Origin: Nitrospira_E sp052156535
GTDB taxonomy: Bacteria > Nitrospirota > Nitrospiria > Nitrospirales > UBA8639
Assembly (NCBI RefSeq): GCF_052156535.1
Contig: NZ_JBQKUP010000034.1
Coordinates: 310,001 to 374,000, forward strand
Direction: 5' to 3'
Length of the DNA: 64,000 nucleotides
The notes beneath the pieces were generated by a model. That model was not told the DNA's origin. It did not search any database and saw only the letters and a program-made list of their open reading frames with translations. Positions 30,669-39,775 of this stretch are shown piece after piece; the stretch's first letter is position 1, and each line of letters begins with the position of its first letter. Position numbers and translations under genes: made by a program.

Positions 30669-31529
30669 TTACGGCTGGTTAGGAGCCTGGCGACGAAGAT
30701 CATAGGCTAAGCCTAATTTGCTCAACGTCCATATAAGCCATTTGGATGGATCAAAATTATACCAGCGAACTCCATTTCGATAGTCACTTTGATACATATG
30801 ATGATAGTTGTGATATCCCTCTCCAAATGTGAGTAATGATATCCACCAACTATCTCGGCTCGAATCAGATGTTCCATGGGGTTGATCACCCCAGATATGG
30901 CAAATGGAATTAATGAAGAATGTTGAATTTAGGACAAAGAAGGTACGTGCGAGCCCAGCTAGGAGGAAGCACCCGACACCCCCAATCCACCCATTGTACA
31001 AAAGCCCCACGACGAACGGGAGCACAAGTCCAGACAAAAGAATGGGAAGGTAATATTTGTCTTGCCACAAAATCAGAGGATCCTGCAAAAGCCGGGTGGC
31101 ATATTTGGGATCACGATTGGGATCTTTCCAGAAAATCCAGCCACAATGACTGTGCCAAAAACCCAGGGTGGCGTTATAGGGATCTTCTTTCTGGTCGCAC
31201 CGGGCATGGTGTCTAATATGGTCGCTGGCCCATCGTAGTGCTGAGTTTTCTAACGCCATACCGCCTGCGATTAAGAAAATGGCTTTGATCCAGTTTGGGC
31301 ACTTAAAGCTCCTATGGGTAATTAACCGGTGATAGCCTACAGTAATGCCTAATCCGGTAAATAGGTAAAGCATGACAAACATGGTCCAGTCTACCCAGGA
31401 GAAATCGTAAAAGTAGGCATACAATGGGAGCCCGACGATTGTGGTCAAGACAATTGCCCCAAACAGAATCATTGTGGGGTAGTCTCGTTGCGGAGTTCCG
31501 GCTAAGGAGGGGTCTAACGTTCGTGACAT
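30669..31529 (-). CDS. Membrane fatty acid (acyl-CoA delta-9 type) desaturase
   Basis: 286 residues with four hydrophobic helices and the three histidine boxes of the stearoyl-CoA desaturase family: HRLITH, HIRHH and HNYHH. They bind the di-iron centre that introduces a cis double bond into acyl chains. A conserved GITVGYHRL helix and WGDQPHGTSDSSRDSWW are also present. It probably adjusts membrane fluidity. Electron donor not evident nearby. Monocistronic, with its own terminator-like hairpin. Confidence 0.92.
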   Translation of the reverse strand: MSRTLDPSLAGTPQRDYPTMILFGAIVLTTIVGLPLYAYFYDFSWVDWTMFVMLYLFTGLGITVGYHRLITHRSFKCPNWIKAIFLIAGGMALENSALRWASDHIRHHARCDQKEDPYNATLGFWHSHCGWIFWKDPNRDPKYATRLLQDPLILWQDKYYLPILLSGLVLPFVVGLLYNGWIGGVGCFLLAGLARTFFVLNSTFFINSICHIWGDQPHGTSDSSRDSWWISLLTFGEGYHNYHHMYQSDYRNGVRWYNFDPSKWLIWTLSKLGLAYDLRRQAPNQP

Positions 31530-31974
31530 AGCTGTCTAAGTCCTCTTATATCTCTAGTCACCTAAGAACATGTTCCCCATGCCTGGATGGGAAATTCAAC
31601 GGTGATAGATTTGTTAGTGAAATAAAACCTTAGGATTGAAATCTCTTTTACATATACGAAAGTGGGTTGTTGAAACCGACTAACACGGGATTTGATTTTC
31701 CCGTGTAAAAGAGTGGTTTGAGAGATTAATGTACCAATTTAGTTGGGAAGAGGCAATACTATAGCAGCAATCAATCTTGATACCATTCATATGAATAGGA
31801 TACCAGATTGTTTGAAGAAAGCTAGGGGCCCTGTCAAGCCAAGGCCCCCTCAATGCTAATGTCTGTGGTAATTTTTGAATTCGCAATCAATTTTGTAGAA
31901 ACACTATCACCATTTGTTATGTTCCCTGTGAAGAGGTCACTGGGAAAAATATCAAAACTACCATAAGGTAAATG
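31530..31974. other. Gene-free stretch with two strong hairpins
   Basis: No credible CDS. ACACGGGA/TCCCGTGT forms a 9-bp hairpin at about 31682-31706 with A/T-rich flanks. GGGGCC/GGCCCC forms a second at 31824-31850 that can end the leftward ahcY transcript. The promoter of the desaturase must also lie here. Confidence 0.5.
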
Positions 31975-33357
31975 TTAGTACTTGTAGCTGTCCTCTTTAA
32001 ACGGTCCGTTGACTGGTACGTGAATATAATCAGCCTGTGTTTGAGTGAGTTTAGTGATAACCCCTCCAAAACCTCGAACCATATGGGCTGCCACTTCTTC
32101 GTCGAGATGTTTCGGTAAAACCTGCACCGTAATTGGTCCACCTTTCTGGTCGGCGAATTTCCGCTCGTAGAGGTAAATTTGAGCGAGGACTTGATTGGCG
32201 AATGAACCATCCATAACTCGGGATGGATGCCCGGTCCCATTTCCCAAATTCACCAAGCGCCCTTCGGACAGCAAAATGAGGTGATCATTGTTGGCTTTGT
32301 CACGATAGACCGTATGCACCTGAGGCTTTACTTCCTCCCATTTCCAGTTCTTACGCATGAAGGCAGTATCGATTTCATTGTCGAAGTGTCCGATATTGCA
32401 AACGACCGCCCCAGATTTCAAGGATTGCAGGATGGCTGAATCGCAGACATTCAAGTTGCCGGTAGCTGTGACGACGATATCGGTGTTTTGGAGAAGGTCA
32501 GAGTTGGTGTCTTCGACCTTGCCTGTATTGATCCCACTTCTATAGGGAGAGACCACTTCGTACCCATCCATGCATGCTTGCATGGCACAAATGGGATCAA
32601 TCTCTGAAATTTTGACAATCATGCCTTCCTGGCGAAGCGATTGAGCCGAGCCCTTTCCGACGTCGCCGTACCCGATTACGAGGGCCTTTTTCCCTGACAG
32701 GAGGTGATCAGTCGCACGTTTGATCGCGTCATTCAAGCTGTGTCGGCACCCATACTTGTTATCATTTTTTGATTTGGTGATCGAATCATTCACATTAATG
32801 GCAGGAACTTTTAGCGTGCCATTTTTTAACATTTCCTGTAAGCGATGGACCCCGGTGGTTGTTTCTTCAGTAATTCCATGAATACGGTTTAACATGGCTG
32901 GAAATTTTTGGTGGAGCATCATCGTCAAGTCCCCACCGTCATCAAGAACCATATTGGCATCCCACGGTTGGCCATCTTTTAAAATGGTTTGTTCCAGGCA
33001 CCACTCATATTCTTCTTCCGTTTCACCCTTCCAGGCAAATACAGGAATTCCCTTTGCGGCGATGGCAGCGGCGGCATGATCCTGTGTTGAAAAGATATTA
33101 CAGGAAGACCAGCGAACTTCAGCTCCTAGTTCGATGAGCGTTTCAATTAACACCCCGGTCTGAATAGTCATGTGAATGCAGCCAAGAATTTTGGCCCCTT
33201 TTAATGGTTGGGAGTCATGATATTTCTCTCGAAGGGCCATCAATGCCGGCATTTCTGTTTCGGCAATGCATAATTCTTTTCGTCCCCAATCGGCCAGACG
33301 GATATCCGCAACTTTATAGTCAGTTGCGGCGGCTTTAGTCATAGTTGCGGTGCTCAT
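31975..33357 (-). CDS. ahcY: Adenosylhomocysteinase
   Basis: 460 residues. NAD-binding GYGDVGKGSA, the active-site segment SITKSKNDNKYGCRHSL and the C-terminal PFKEDSYKY with the conserved Lys-Tyr residues are complete. It splits S-adenosylhomocysteine to adenosine and homocysteine, removing the inhibitor left by methyltransferases. It follows metK, separated by a hairpin; no SAH or SAM riboswitch was recognised in the leader. Confidence 0.97.
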   Translation of the reverse strand: MSTATMTKAAATDYKVADIRLADWGRKELCIAETEMPALMALREKYHDSQPLKGAKILGCIHMTIQTGVLIETLIELGAEVRWSSCNIFSTQDHAAAAIAAKGIPVFAWKGETEEEYEWCLEQTILKDGQPWDANMVLDDGGDLTMMLHQKFPAMLNRIHGITEETTTGVHRLQEMLKNGTLKVPAINVNDSITKSKNDNKYGCRHSLNDAIKRATDHLLSGKKALVIGYGDVGKGSAQSLRQEGMIVKISEIDPICAMQACMDGYEVVSPYRSGINTGKVEDTNSDLLQNTDIVVTATGNLNVCDSAILQSLKSGAVVCNIGHFDNEIDTAFMRKNWKWEEVKPQVHTVYRDKANNDHLILLSEGRLVNLGNGTGHPSRVMDGSFANQVLAQIYLYERKFADQKGGPITVQVLPKHLDEEVAAHMVRGFGGVITKLTQTQADYIHVPVNGPFKEDSYKY

Positions 33358-33408
33358 AGAAATTTCTTCCCCTTCTCAGGATGAATGATTGAAGATGCTG
33401 GACACAAG

Positions 33409-33430
33409 AAGGGGGACTTAAATCCCCCTT
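33409..33430. terminator. Hairpin between metK and ahcY, possible attenuator
   Basis: AAGGGGGA/TCCCCCTT, a perfect 8-bp stem with a six-base loop. The T-run after it on the minus strand is short, so termination would be partial. Confidence 0.5.
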
Positions 33431-33455
33431 ACTCAAAAGGCGAAGCGCTTAAAAG

Positions 33456-34607
33456 TTATAGGCCTGCACCTTTTCTGAGTGCATTCGCTATGTCGGTTTT
33501 TTCCCAGGTGAAACCTGGTTCGTTTCGCCCAAAATGTCCGTATGCTGCAGTTCTTTTGTAAATCGGGCGGCGCAACTTGAGATGCTCGATGATACCTCTG
33601 GGAGTCAACGGAAAGTGTTTGATGATGAGCTTTTCGATCTGCTCAACTGACGCTTTTTCTGTGCCCTTGGTATCAACCAAAACAGAAACTGGTTCTGCAA
33701 CCCCGATGGCATAGGCCAATTGCACTTCACATTTTTCTGCCAATTGGGCGGCAACGACATTTTTAGCAATATATCGCGCCATGTATGAGGCTGATCGGTC
33801 TACCTTGCTGGGGTCTTTTCCGGAAAAAGCTCCTCCTCCGTGACTGCCAACCCCGCCATAAGTGTCTACGATGATTTTTCGTCCAGTCAGTCCGGTGTCT
33901 CCCATGGGGCCACCAGTGACAAATCGTCCAGTGGGATTTATGTGGAATTTGATATTTTTTGGATTGAAAAATTTCTTAGGCATGACGGGAATAATGACTT
34001 TTTCCATCACATCTTTTTCGATTTTCTTTGAGGTGACCGCATCGCTGTGTTGGGTGGAAAGGACGATGGTGTCAATGCGAATGGGTTTTCCGTTTTTATA
34101 TTCGACCGTCACCTGTGACTTTCCGTCAGGCCGAACCCAGGGGAGAATATTCTTTTTTCGAACTTCTGCCAGTTTTCTGGTTAAACGGTGTGCCAGGATT
34201 ATGGGCATTGGCATGAGTTCAGGGGTCTCATTCGAGGCATATCCGAACATTAACCCTTGATCGCCAGCGCCACCTGAATCCACACCCATGGCAATGTCGC
34301 CCGATTGGTTATGAATGGCGGTCAACACCGAGCAGGTACTGTAATCAAATCCCCATGTCGCATCGGTATACCCCACCTCACGAATCGTCTCACGAATAAT
34401 CTCAGGAATTTCTACATACGCCCTGGTGGAAATTTCTCCGGCCACAAAGGCGATTCCTGTAGTCAGAATGGTTTCACAGGCCACCCTGCAGTTCTTGTCT
34501 TTTGCAATGATTGCGTCAAGTATACCGTCGGAAATCTGATCGGCAATCTTATCCGGATGCCCTTCCGTAACCGATTCGGAAGTAAAGAGAAAATTGGTTT
34601 GTCTCAT
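33456..34607 (-). CDS. metK: S-adenosylmethionine synthase
   Basis: 383 residues from ATG 34607 with a GGGGGA site ahead. Family signatures EGHPDKIADQISD, GAGDQGLMFGYA and GPMGDTGLTGRKIIVDTYGG are complete, as are the C-terminal catalytic residues around FGRNEPGFTWEKTD. It makes SAM from methionine and ATP. Pairing with ahcY gives two steps of the activated-methyl cycle in one locus, useful for the radical SAM enzymes in the window. Confidence 0.97.
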   Translation of the reverse strand: MRQTNFLFTSESVTEGHPDKIADQISDGILDAIIAKDKNCRVACETILTTGIAFVAGEISTRAYVEIPEIIRETIREVGYTDATWGFDYSTCSVLTAIHNQSGDIAMGVDSGGAGDQGLMFGYASNETPELMPMPIILAHRLTRKLAEVRKKNILPWVRPDGKSQVTVEYKNGKPIRIDTIVLSTQHSDAVTSKKIEKDVMEKVIIPVMPKKFFNPKNIKFHINPTGRFVTGGPMGDTGLTGRKIIVDTYGGVGSHGGGAFSGKDPSKVDRSASYMARYIAKNVVAAQLAEKCEVQLAYAIGVAEPVSVLVDTKGTEKASVEQIEKLIIKHFPLTPRGIIEHLKLRRPIYKRTAAYGHFGRNEPGFTWEKTDIANALRKGAGL

Positions 34608-35364
34608 CAAGAGTTCCCCCTAACCAATTGCTTGAGCCCACATGCCCAGAACGATATGGTCTCAGTTGGTGAATAAAGCAAAGCGCAAAACACTTAATTT
34701 AGCGCAATTAAACCCCTATCCGCAATTTTTGGGTTGGCTAGGACCGAAAAACTTGAGGCTTTCCTGGTTTCGTCCTTTGTTTTCGGCTAAAGATCAGTAA
34801 AACATAAAATTTCTCTAATGCAAAGTTCTCGTAAAGATTAAAAAAGGGTGATGGCCTTAATGAATGGCTTTCCCCATTTCGATTGATTTGCCTGGGTCTC
34901 AAGCCGTATGTGACTCTATGGGTAGGTTGCAGCATTAGCTGCCATCTTTGGCAATTCGAGGCTCCTTTTTCGGATGATTAAGTCCTGCGTCGCTTCTAAA
35001 AAAAAGGAGAATAAAATTGGGGTTCGTTTAGTGAAAGCTTGGTAACCGCAATGACTTGTCCATGGGTAACCTAAGGGCTAGGCACAATAAATGGTGAGGG
35101 TTTTGACGTGCTTTCCATGAATTCGTAGTGGACTGGAAAAATGCTAACATGATTCATTCAATGCATATGATAAATATAGGATTTTTTATATTTTACTCAT
35201 GTCAAGGTAGAAATGGTCATTGGGTTGCGTACCTAGATTTCCCAGTGGTAAGATCCGCTCTTATTTCATGTGAAAAAACATCTGTTTATAAAAATTTCCC
35301 GGCGATGGAGACGAGGGTTTGGTGCCGCTTTTTTTTTGGCGGAAATCTGTAAGGAGGCTTGTTG
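34608..35364. other. 757-base intergenic region between metK and the USP/PCP_red operon
   Basis: Two short frames (34738-34935 leftward, 35128-35352 rightward) look like chance. The region is divergent, so it should hold promoters for both metK and the rightward operon. I find no convincing -35/-10 pair and no known riboswitch. A strong AAGGAGG ribosome site at 35351-35357 belongs to the next gene. The length suggests regulation. Confidence 0.4.
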
Positions 35365-37464
35365 ATGTACAAGACAATATATGTCCCGGTTGATAATTCA
35401 GACCATTCGAATATGGCTGTGGAGCTGGGAGTGCAGTTCGCGAAAATTTTCGGATCGAAAATTGTGGGAAGCCATGTATATGCGGCCAAGATGCATGATA
35501 AGCGATTTAAACAAATGGAGGCAGGTCTTCCTGAGGAATATCACGACGAAAAAGAGTTGGATCGCCAGCGCCAAATCCATGATTCCCTTATCACCAGAGG
35601 CTTGCAAATAATCACAGATTCGTATTTGGATTTTGTCGACCAGAAATGCGCGGAAGCAAACATACCTCTGGAGCGACGTTCACTGGAGGGGCGAAACTGG
35701 AAAGCAATCGCGGAAGATATCACCAAAAATGGATATGACTTGACCATTATGGGAGCTTTGGGAGTCGGTGCGGTGAAGGACTCTGTGATCGGGAGCAACA
35801 CGGAACGTGTGATCCGTCGGATTCGTAATTCGGACATGTTTATTGTGAAAGATACCAAACCCATGAATGGTGGGAAAATTGTAGTAGCTGTGGATGGGAG
35901 CCATTACTCCTTTGGCGGTCTGAAGACCGCGCTCGCCTTGGGAAAGGCTCTTAATAAGCCGGTAGAAGCGATATCAGCATTCGATCCCTATTTTCATTAT
36001 GCGGCGTTTCACAGTATTTCCGGTGTCCTGAATGAAGAGGCTGGGAAGGTGTTTCGATTTAAGGAGCAGGAAAAGCTTCACGAGGAAGTCATCGACAGCG
36101 GACTCGCGAAAATTTACCAGTCTCATCTGGATGTCTCTCGCGATGTTGCACAGGATGAGGGGGAGGATATTAAGACCACTCTGCTTGACGGCAAGGCGTT
36201 TGAGAAAATTATTCAGTACGTTCGAAAAGAGCAGCCCTGGCTGCTTATCGTTGGACGGATTGGGGTGCATAGCGATGATGATATGGATATTGGCAGCAAT
36301 GCCGAAAATCTTTTGCGTTCAGCTCCTTGTAATATATTAATATCCAATAAGAAGTTTGTTCCTCCGATAGACACACAGGCCGAATACACAATTGCCTGGA
36401 CGGAAGAAGCCCTAAGACGGATGGAGAAGATACCGGTCTTTGCGCGGGGAGTGGCCAAGACTGCGATACATCGATATGCCATCGAAAAGGGTCATACCAT
36501 CATCAGTAATTCAGTCATTGATGATGCGGTTGGGGATATTTTACCCAAGGGTGCGATGGACGCTATGAAAACGCTAGGTGGTACTCTCGATGCGGCCGGA
36601 GTCGATCGGAATACTATGCAGGCAGGCAATGAAGTTGCGCAGGACTTAATGGGCTCAACATTGAGCGGTATGATGTCCCAGGTGGTGGAGGAAATACCGG
36701 CAGAGGTTTCTGAGCCTATGAGCGCAGGAAATAAATCCTATCTGGCTCGAATGTCGAGAGACTATTACGTCTGTGGTGGCTGTGGATATATTGGGAAAGG
36801 TGACCATCCGGTGATGTGTCCTGTTTGTGGTTTAGATGGAGCGCAATTTAAACAAGTCGATAAATCTATTTTTGATGCGGCTGCCAAAGCCGAAGGTGGC
36901 TTGGAAACACAAGTGGCATATGACGATATCCCTATGCAGTGGACGAAAGATGCTCGTGAAGCAATTCGAGCCGTTCCCGCTGGGTTCCAACGCCGACGGG
37001 CAAAAGCAAAAATCGAAAAAACCGCCAGGAAACTTGGAATGACCACCATTACCTTGGAATATTCAGGCGAGATGATTCAGGAAGCGGCAAGCGAAGACTA
37101 CACACCAATTTTCGCCAATAAAACGGCTGGGGAGACGGCAACTATGGTCTCTGAATCTAATAATGATAAAACTGGCGACACTAATGGAGCCGACCCATAC
37201 ATATGGGAGCCGGATGCTCTCCAACGATTAGAAAGAGCTCCTGCTGGATTTATGCGGGATTGTACTAAAGCGTTAATTATAAAGCATGCTGAAAAAATTG
37301 GTACCACAACTATAACTCTGGATGTAGCGAACCAGGGCATTGAGCAGGCTAAAACCACTATGGAAGAAGCCATGAAAACAGGAAACGTCAAGGACATCGT
37401 GGCCAAGTTAACCGGCGCGGGGGCTCCCTCTGAGGCCCAATCCGGAGCCAGCCACAATGGGTAA
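35365..37464 (+). CDS. Tandem universal-stress domains fused to a rubredoxin-like knuckle and three PCP_red domains
   Basis: A 699-residue multidomain protein; ATG 35365 is seven bases after AAGGAGG. Residues 1-163 and 170-330 are two USP domains, each with the ATP-binding G-x2-G-x9-G-S motif (G130-S144 and G297-S311). Residues 341-390 are a PCP_red domain. Residues 468-490 form a rubredoxin/rubrerythrin-like metal knuckle (C470, C473, C485, C488). Residues 522-570 and 611-662 are two more PCP_red domains, joined by flexible linkers. The stop overlaps the next gene by eight bases. It is probably a cytosolic ATP-sensing redox scaffold, but the function is inferred. Confidence 0.88.
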   Translation: MYKTIYVPVDNSDHSNMAVELGVQFAKIFGSKIVGSHVYAAKMHDKRFKQMEAGLPEEYHDEKELDRQRQIHDSLITRGLQIITDSYLDFVDQKCAEANIPLERRSLEGRNWKAIAEDITKNGYDLTIMGALGVGAVKDSVIGSNTERVIRRIRNSDMFIVKDTKPMNGGKIVVAVDGSHYSFGGLKTALALGKALNKPVEAISAFDPYFHYAAFHSISGVLNEEAGKVFRFKEQEKLHEEVIDSGLAKIYQSHLDVSRDVAQDEGEDIKTTLLDGKAFEKIIQYVRKEQPWLLIVGRIGVHSDDDMDIGSNAENLLRSAPCNILISNKKFVPPIDTQAEYTIAWTEEALRRMEKIPVFARGVAKTAIHRYAIEKGHTIISNSVIDDAVGDILPKGAMDAMKTLGGTLDAAGVDRNTMQAGNEVAQDLMGSTLSGMMSQVVEEIPAEVSEPMSAGNKSYLARMSRDYYVCGGCGYIGKGDHPVMCPVCGLDGAQFKQVDKSIFDAAAKAEGGLETQVAYDDIPMQWTKDAREAIRAVPAGFQRRRAKAKIEKTARKLGMTTITLEYSGEMIQEAASEDYTPIFANKTAGETATMVSESNNDKTGDTNGADPYIWEPDALQRLERAPAGFMRDCTKALIIKHAEKIGTTTITLDVANQGIEQAKTTMEEAMKTGNVKDIVAKLTGAGAPSEAQSGASHNG

Positions 37465-38839
37465 GTCACTCCCTGTCATCAGTTCATTCTTCAATACGCT
37501 GAGTTCGTTAGGGTCCAGCGCAGTGACAAAGTTTGAAAATTTTCGTCCAGAGTCAGGGGGGCCTGGAGACGGCCGAACTGTGGATGATTTTAAGCCCTAC
37601 CTGGTGGCTCTCAATTTAACCAAGCGATGCAATCTCAAGTGCGAACATTGTTACCTGGATGCCACGACAAAAATGGGCGGTGGGCATGATGAATTGACGA
37701 CAGAAGAATGTTTCCGTCTTATTGATCAGATTGCCCAAGTCAATGCCGGAAGCCTTCTTGTAATTACCGGAGGCGAGCCGTTGGTTCGTCCCGATATTCT
37801 TGAAATCGCGCGTCATGCCGTTGAACAACGATTTATGGTCGTATTCGGCACGAACGGAATGCTGATTGACGACAAAATGGCCAAAGCCATGGTAGATATT
37901 GGTGTGATGGGCGTAGGAATTAGTATTGATTCCCTGGATTCAGCAACACACAATGCGTTTAGAGGTTTACCTGGTGCATGGGAAGGGGCTATGGCTGGTA
38001 TTGAAGCCTGCAAACGAAATGGCCTTCAATTCCAAGTACATTTCAGTGCACAGCCCATGAACTACAAGGAATTGCCAGCCGTCATCGATTGGTCGCACGA
38101 TTTGGGGGCCAAAGTCTTAAATGTCTTTTTCATGGTGTGCACAGGACGAGGTGAAGAGCTCACCGACATCACTCCTTCGCAGTATGAAGAGGTCTTGAGC
38201 TATTTGGTGGAGAGCCAAGATAAATACCAGGACATGTTGGTTCGAGCGCGTTGTGCACCACATTTTAAACGCCTGGCCTATGAAAAGGACCCAAATTCTC
38301 CCATCACCAAGGCCCAAGGCTACATGGGAGGAGGATGTCTGGCAGGGACTAATTATGCGCGGGTGACGCCAAACGGTGACCTCACGCCCTGCCCATATAT
38401 GCCCTTGTCCGCAGGAAACATCCGCCAGACCAGCTTTGTCGATTTATGGGAAAATTCGGAAGTTTTCAATGCATTTCGTTATCCACACCTTAAGGGCAAA
38501 TGTGGAGATTGCGAATACAGTGAAATTTGCGGAGGGTGTCGTGCTCGTCCCTACGTGGACCACGGGGATGCGATGGATGAGGACGAATGGTGTTTATACA
38601 CTCCCAAAGGGGGAGAGAAAATAAAAGTGGCTTTCAATGTGCCGGAAGTCTCGTCTGTGGAATGGGAAGCTGCTGCGGAAGAACGGCTCAGTCGCATCCC
38701 CTATTTTTTACGGGCCATGGTTAAAAAAGGCGTCGAGCGTCATGCTGTAGAACAAGGCCTTTCAACCGTGACGATTGAATTAATGGAAGAACTTCGGAAG
38801 CGTCGGTTCGGGAATGAAAAACCTGTGTTTAAGTTCTAA
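37457..38839 (+). CDS. Radical SAM/SPASM protein (NirJ/AhbC-D-like) with C-terminal PCP_red domain
   Basis: 460 residues. C58-x3-C62-x2-C65 (LTKRCNLKCEHCY) binds the radical SAM cluster. The SPASM region has C294, C312, C349, C352, C358, C361 and C379, including GDCEYSEICGGCRAR, which resembles heme-related radical SAM enzymes such as NirJ and AhbC/AhbD. Residues 400-446 are a PCP_red domain of the type found three times in the preceding gene. It overlaps that gene by eight bases and the next by one, so all three are cotranslated. It could act on a tetrapyrrole or on the partner protein; neither is proven. Confidence 0.88.
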   Translation: MGKSLPVISSFFNTLSSLGSSAVTKFENFRPESGGPGDGRTVDDFKPYLVALNLTKRCNLKCEHCYLDATTKMGGGHDELTTEECFRLIDQIAQVNAGSLLVITGGEPLVRPDILEIARHAVEQRFMVVFGTNGMLIDDKMAKAMVDIGVMGVGISIDSLDSATHNAFRGLPGAWEGAMAGIEACKRNGLQFQVHFSAQPMNYKELPAVIDWSHDLGAKVLNVFFMVCTGRGEELTDITPSQYEEVLSYLVESQDKYQDMLVRARCAPHFKRLAYEKDPNSPITKAQGYMGGGCLAGTNYARVTPNGDLTPCPYMPLSAGNIRQTSFVDLWENSEVFNAFRYPHLKGKCGDCEYSEICGGCRARPYVDHGDAMDEDEWCLYTPKGGEKIKVAFNVPEVSSVEWEAAAEERLSRIPYFLRAMVKKGVERHAVEQGLSTVTIELMEELRKRRFGNEKPVFKF

Positions 38840-39366
38840 TGGAATCCCTCCTCGGAGTTCTCACCGACCTTAATCAGATTATTCCCATCCTGGTGCATTG
38901 GCTGCACCTCCTGTCTGCCGTGGTGTGGATTGGGGGGTTGGCCTTTCTTGTGATGGCTGTGACGCCAAGTCTTAAAACCGCTGTCCCAAAACAATTTATC
39001 CGACCAATATCTGAAACCTTCTATCGGCAATATAAACGGGTAGTCGGGATTCTTTTGGTGGTCATCCTTTTCACTGGAGGAGTCAATCTCCATTATGTGA
39101 GTGAGGGGATGGTTATGCAGTCGGGGGAAAACGTCGCCCATCATGCAAAATACCTCACAGTCTTTTTCATCAAATTGGCGTTGGTGCTGGGAATTCTGAC
39201 CATTTTTCTGTACACCATCATCTTTAAAAATGAACCTACAGGTGGTGAGACAAGCGAGGAATTGGAAGAGATGGCCGTAGAGCCGGTTCCATTTCAGCGT
39301 GTAGCATTGTGGATGGGAGTATTTATCATTCTTTGTGCAGCAGCGATGAAACATCTCCATGTGTAA
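38839..39366 (+). CDS. CopD-like four-helix membrane protein
   Basis: 175 residues with four membrane helices. HWLHLLSAVVWIGGLAF in helix 1 and the later HYVSEGMV and HHAKYLTVFFIKL segments match the CopD/DUF4149 type of small membrane proteins, in which conserved histidines may bind heme or copper. Its ATG overlaps the stop of the radical SAM gene (TAATG). It is the only membrane component of this operon and may link the soluble partners to the membrane electron chain. Confidence 0.8.
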   Translation: MESLLGVLTDLNQIIPILVHWLHLLSAVVWIGGLAFLVMAVTPSLKTAVPKQFIRPISETFYRQYKRVVGILLVVILFTGGVNLHYVSEGMVMQSGENVAHHAKYLTVFFIKLALVLGILTIFLYTIIFKNEPTGGETSEELEEMAVEPVPFQRVALWMGVFIILCAAAMKHLHV

Positions 39367-39423
39367 CTCACTGTGTTAATCAATTGTCCCAGCCTTTTCC
39401 TCTGCCTCAATCTCTGAGTCCAT

Positions 39424-39597
39424 TCAAAAATTGAATTCACCGGTGTGGATGGCTGGTAGATCACGAAAAATGTCTAACATTTTCGCAGAGCCGTCATAGT
39501 TGTTACCCAATTGCTGAATAATTTGCATGGGTTCATTTCCCATAAACCAATCGAACTGCAGGAAAGATTCTCCTCGATAAATTTCCTTGTGGCTGAT
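39424..39597 (-). pseudogene. Coding-like fragment, possible small protein or gene remnant
   Basis: Read leftward, the frame from just after a TAG (39598-39600) to TGA at 39424-39426 translates into a natural-looking sequence (HKEIYRGESFLQFDWFMG, then QQLGNNYDGSAKMLDIF and LPAIHTGEFNF). It has no start codon until ATG 39543, which would give only 39 residues. This looks like the 3' end of a decayed gene. I do not recognise the family. Confidence 0.35.
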
Positions 39598-39775
39598 CTA
39601 CATTCTGTGTCTAAATAAAGCTTTATCCGCCGGTAGTTGACTGGGGGGCTTTATCCAGGCTATCACTTGACGGGCTCTTTCGATTAATCGTCTTGTTGAT
39701 CTGGTAGACGACCTGACGTCCAAAAATAAATTTTCCTACCAGTTTGAACACCCTTAGCCGATAATTTGCTGTCCA

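Noticed and set aside
33358..33455. SAH or SAM riboswitch before ahcY
   Set aside because: The leader has only a simple 8-bp hairpin; I could not find the conserved core of any SAM or SAH riboswitch class.
34608..34760. SAM riboswitch before metK
   Set aside because: No recognisable SAM-I, II or IV core on the minus strand; only A/T-rich sequence.
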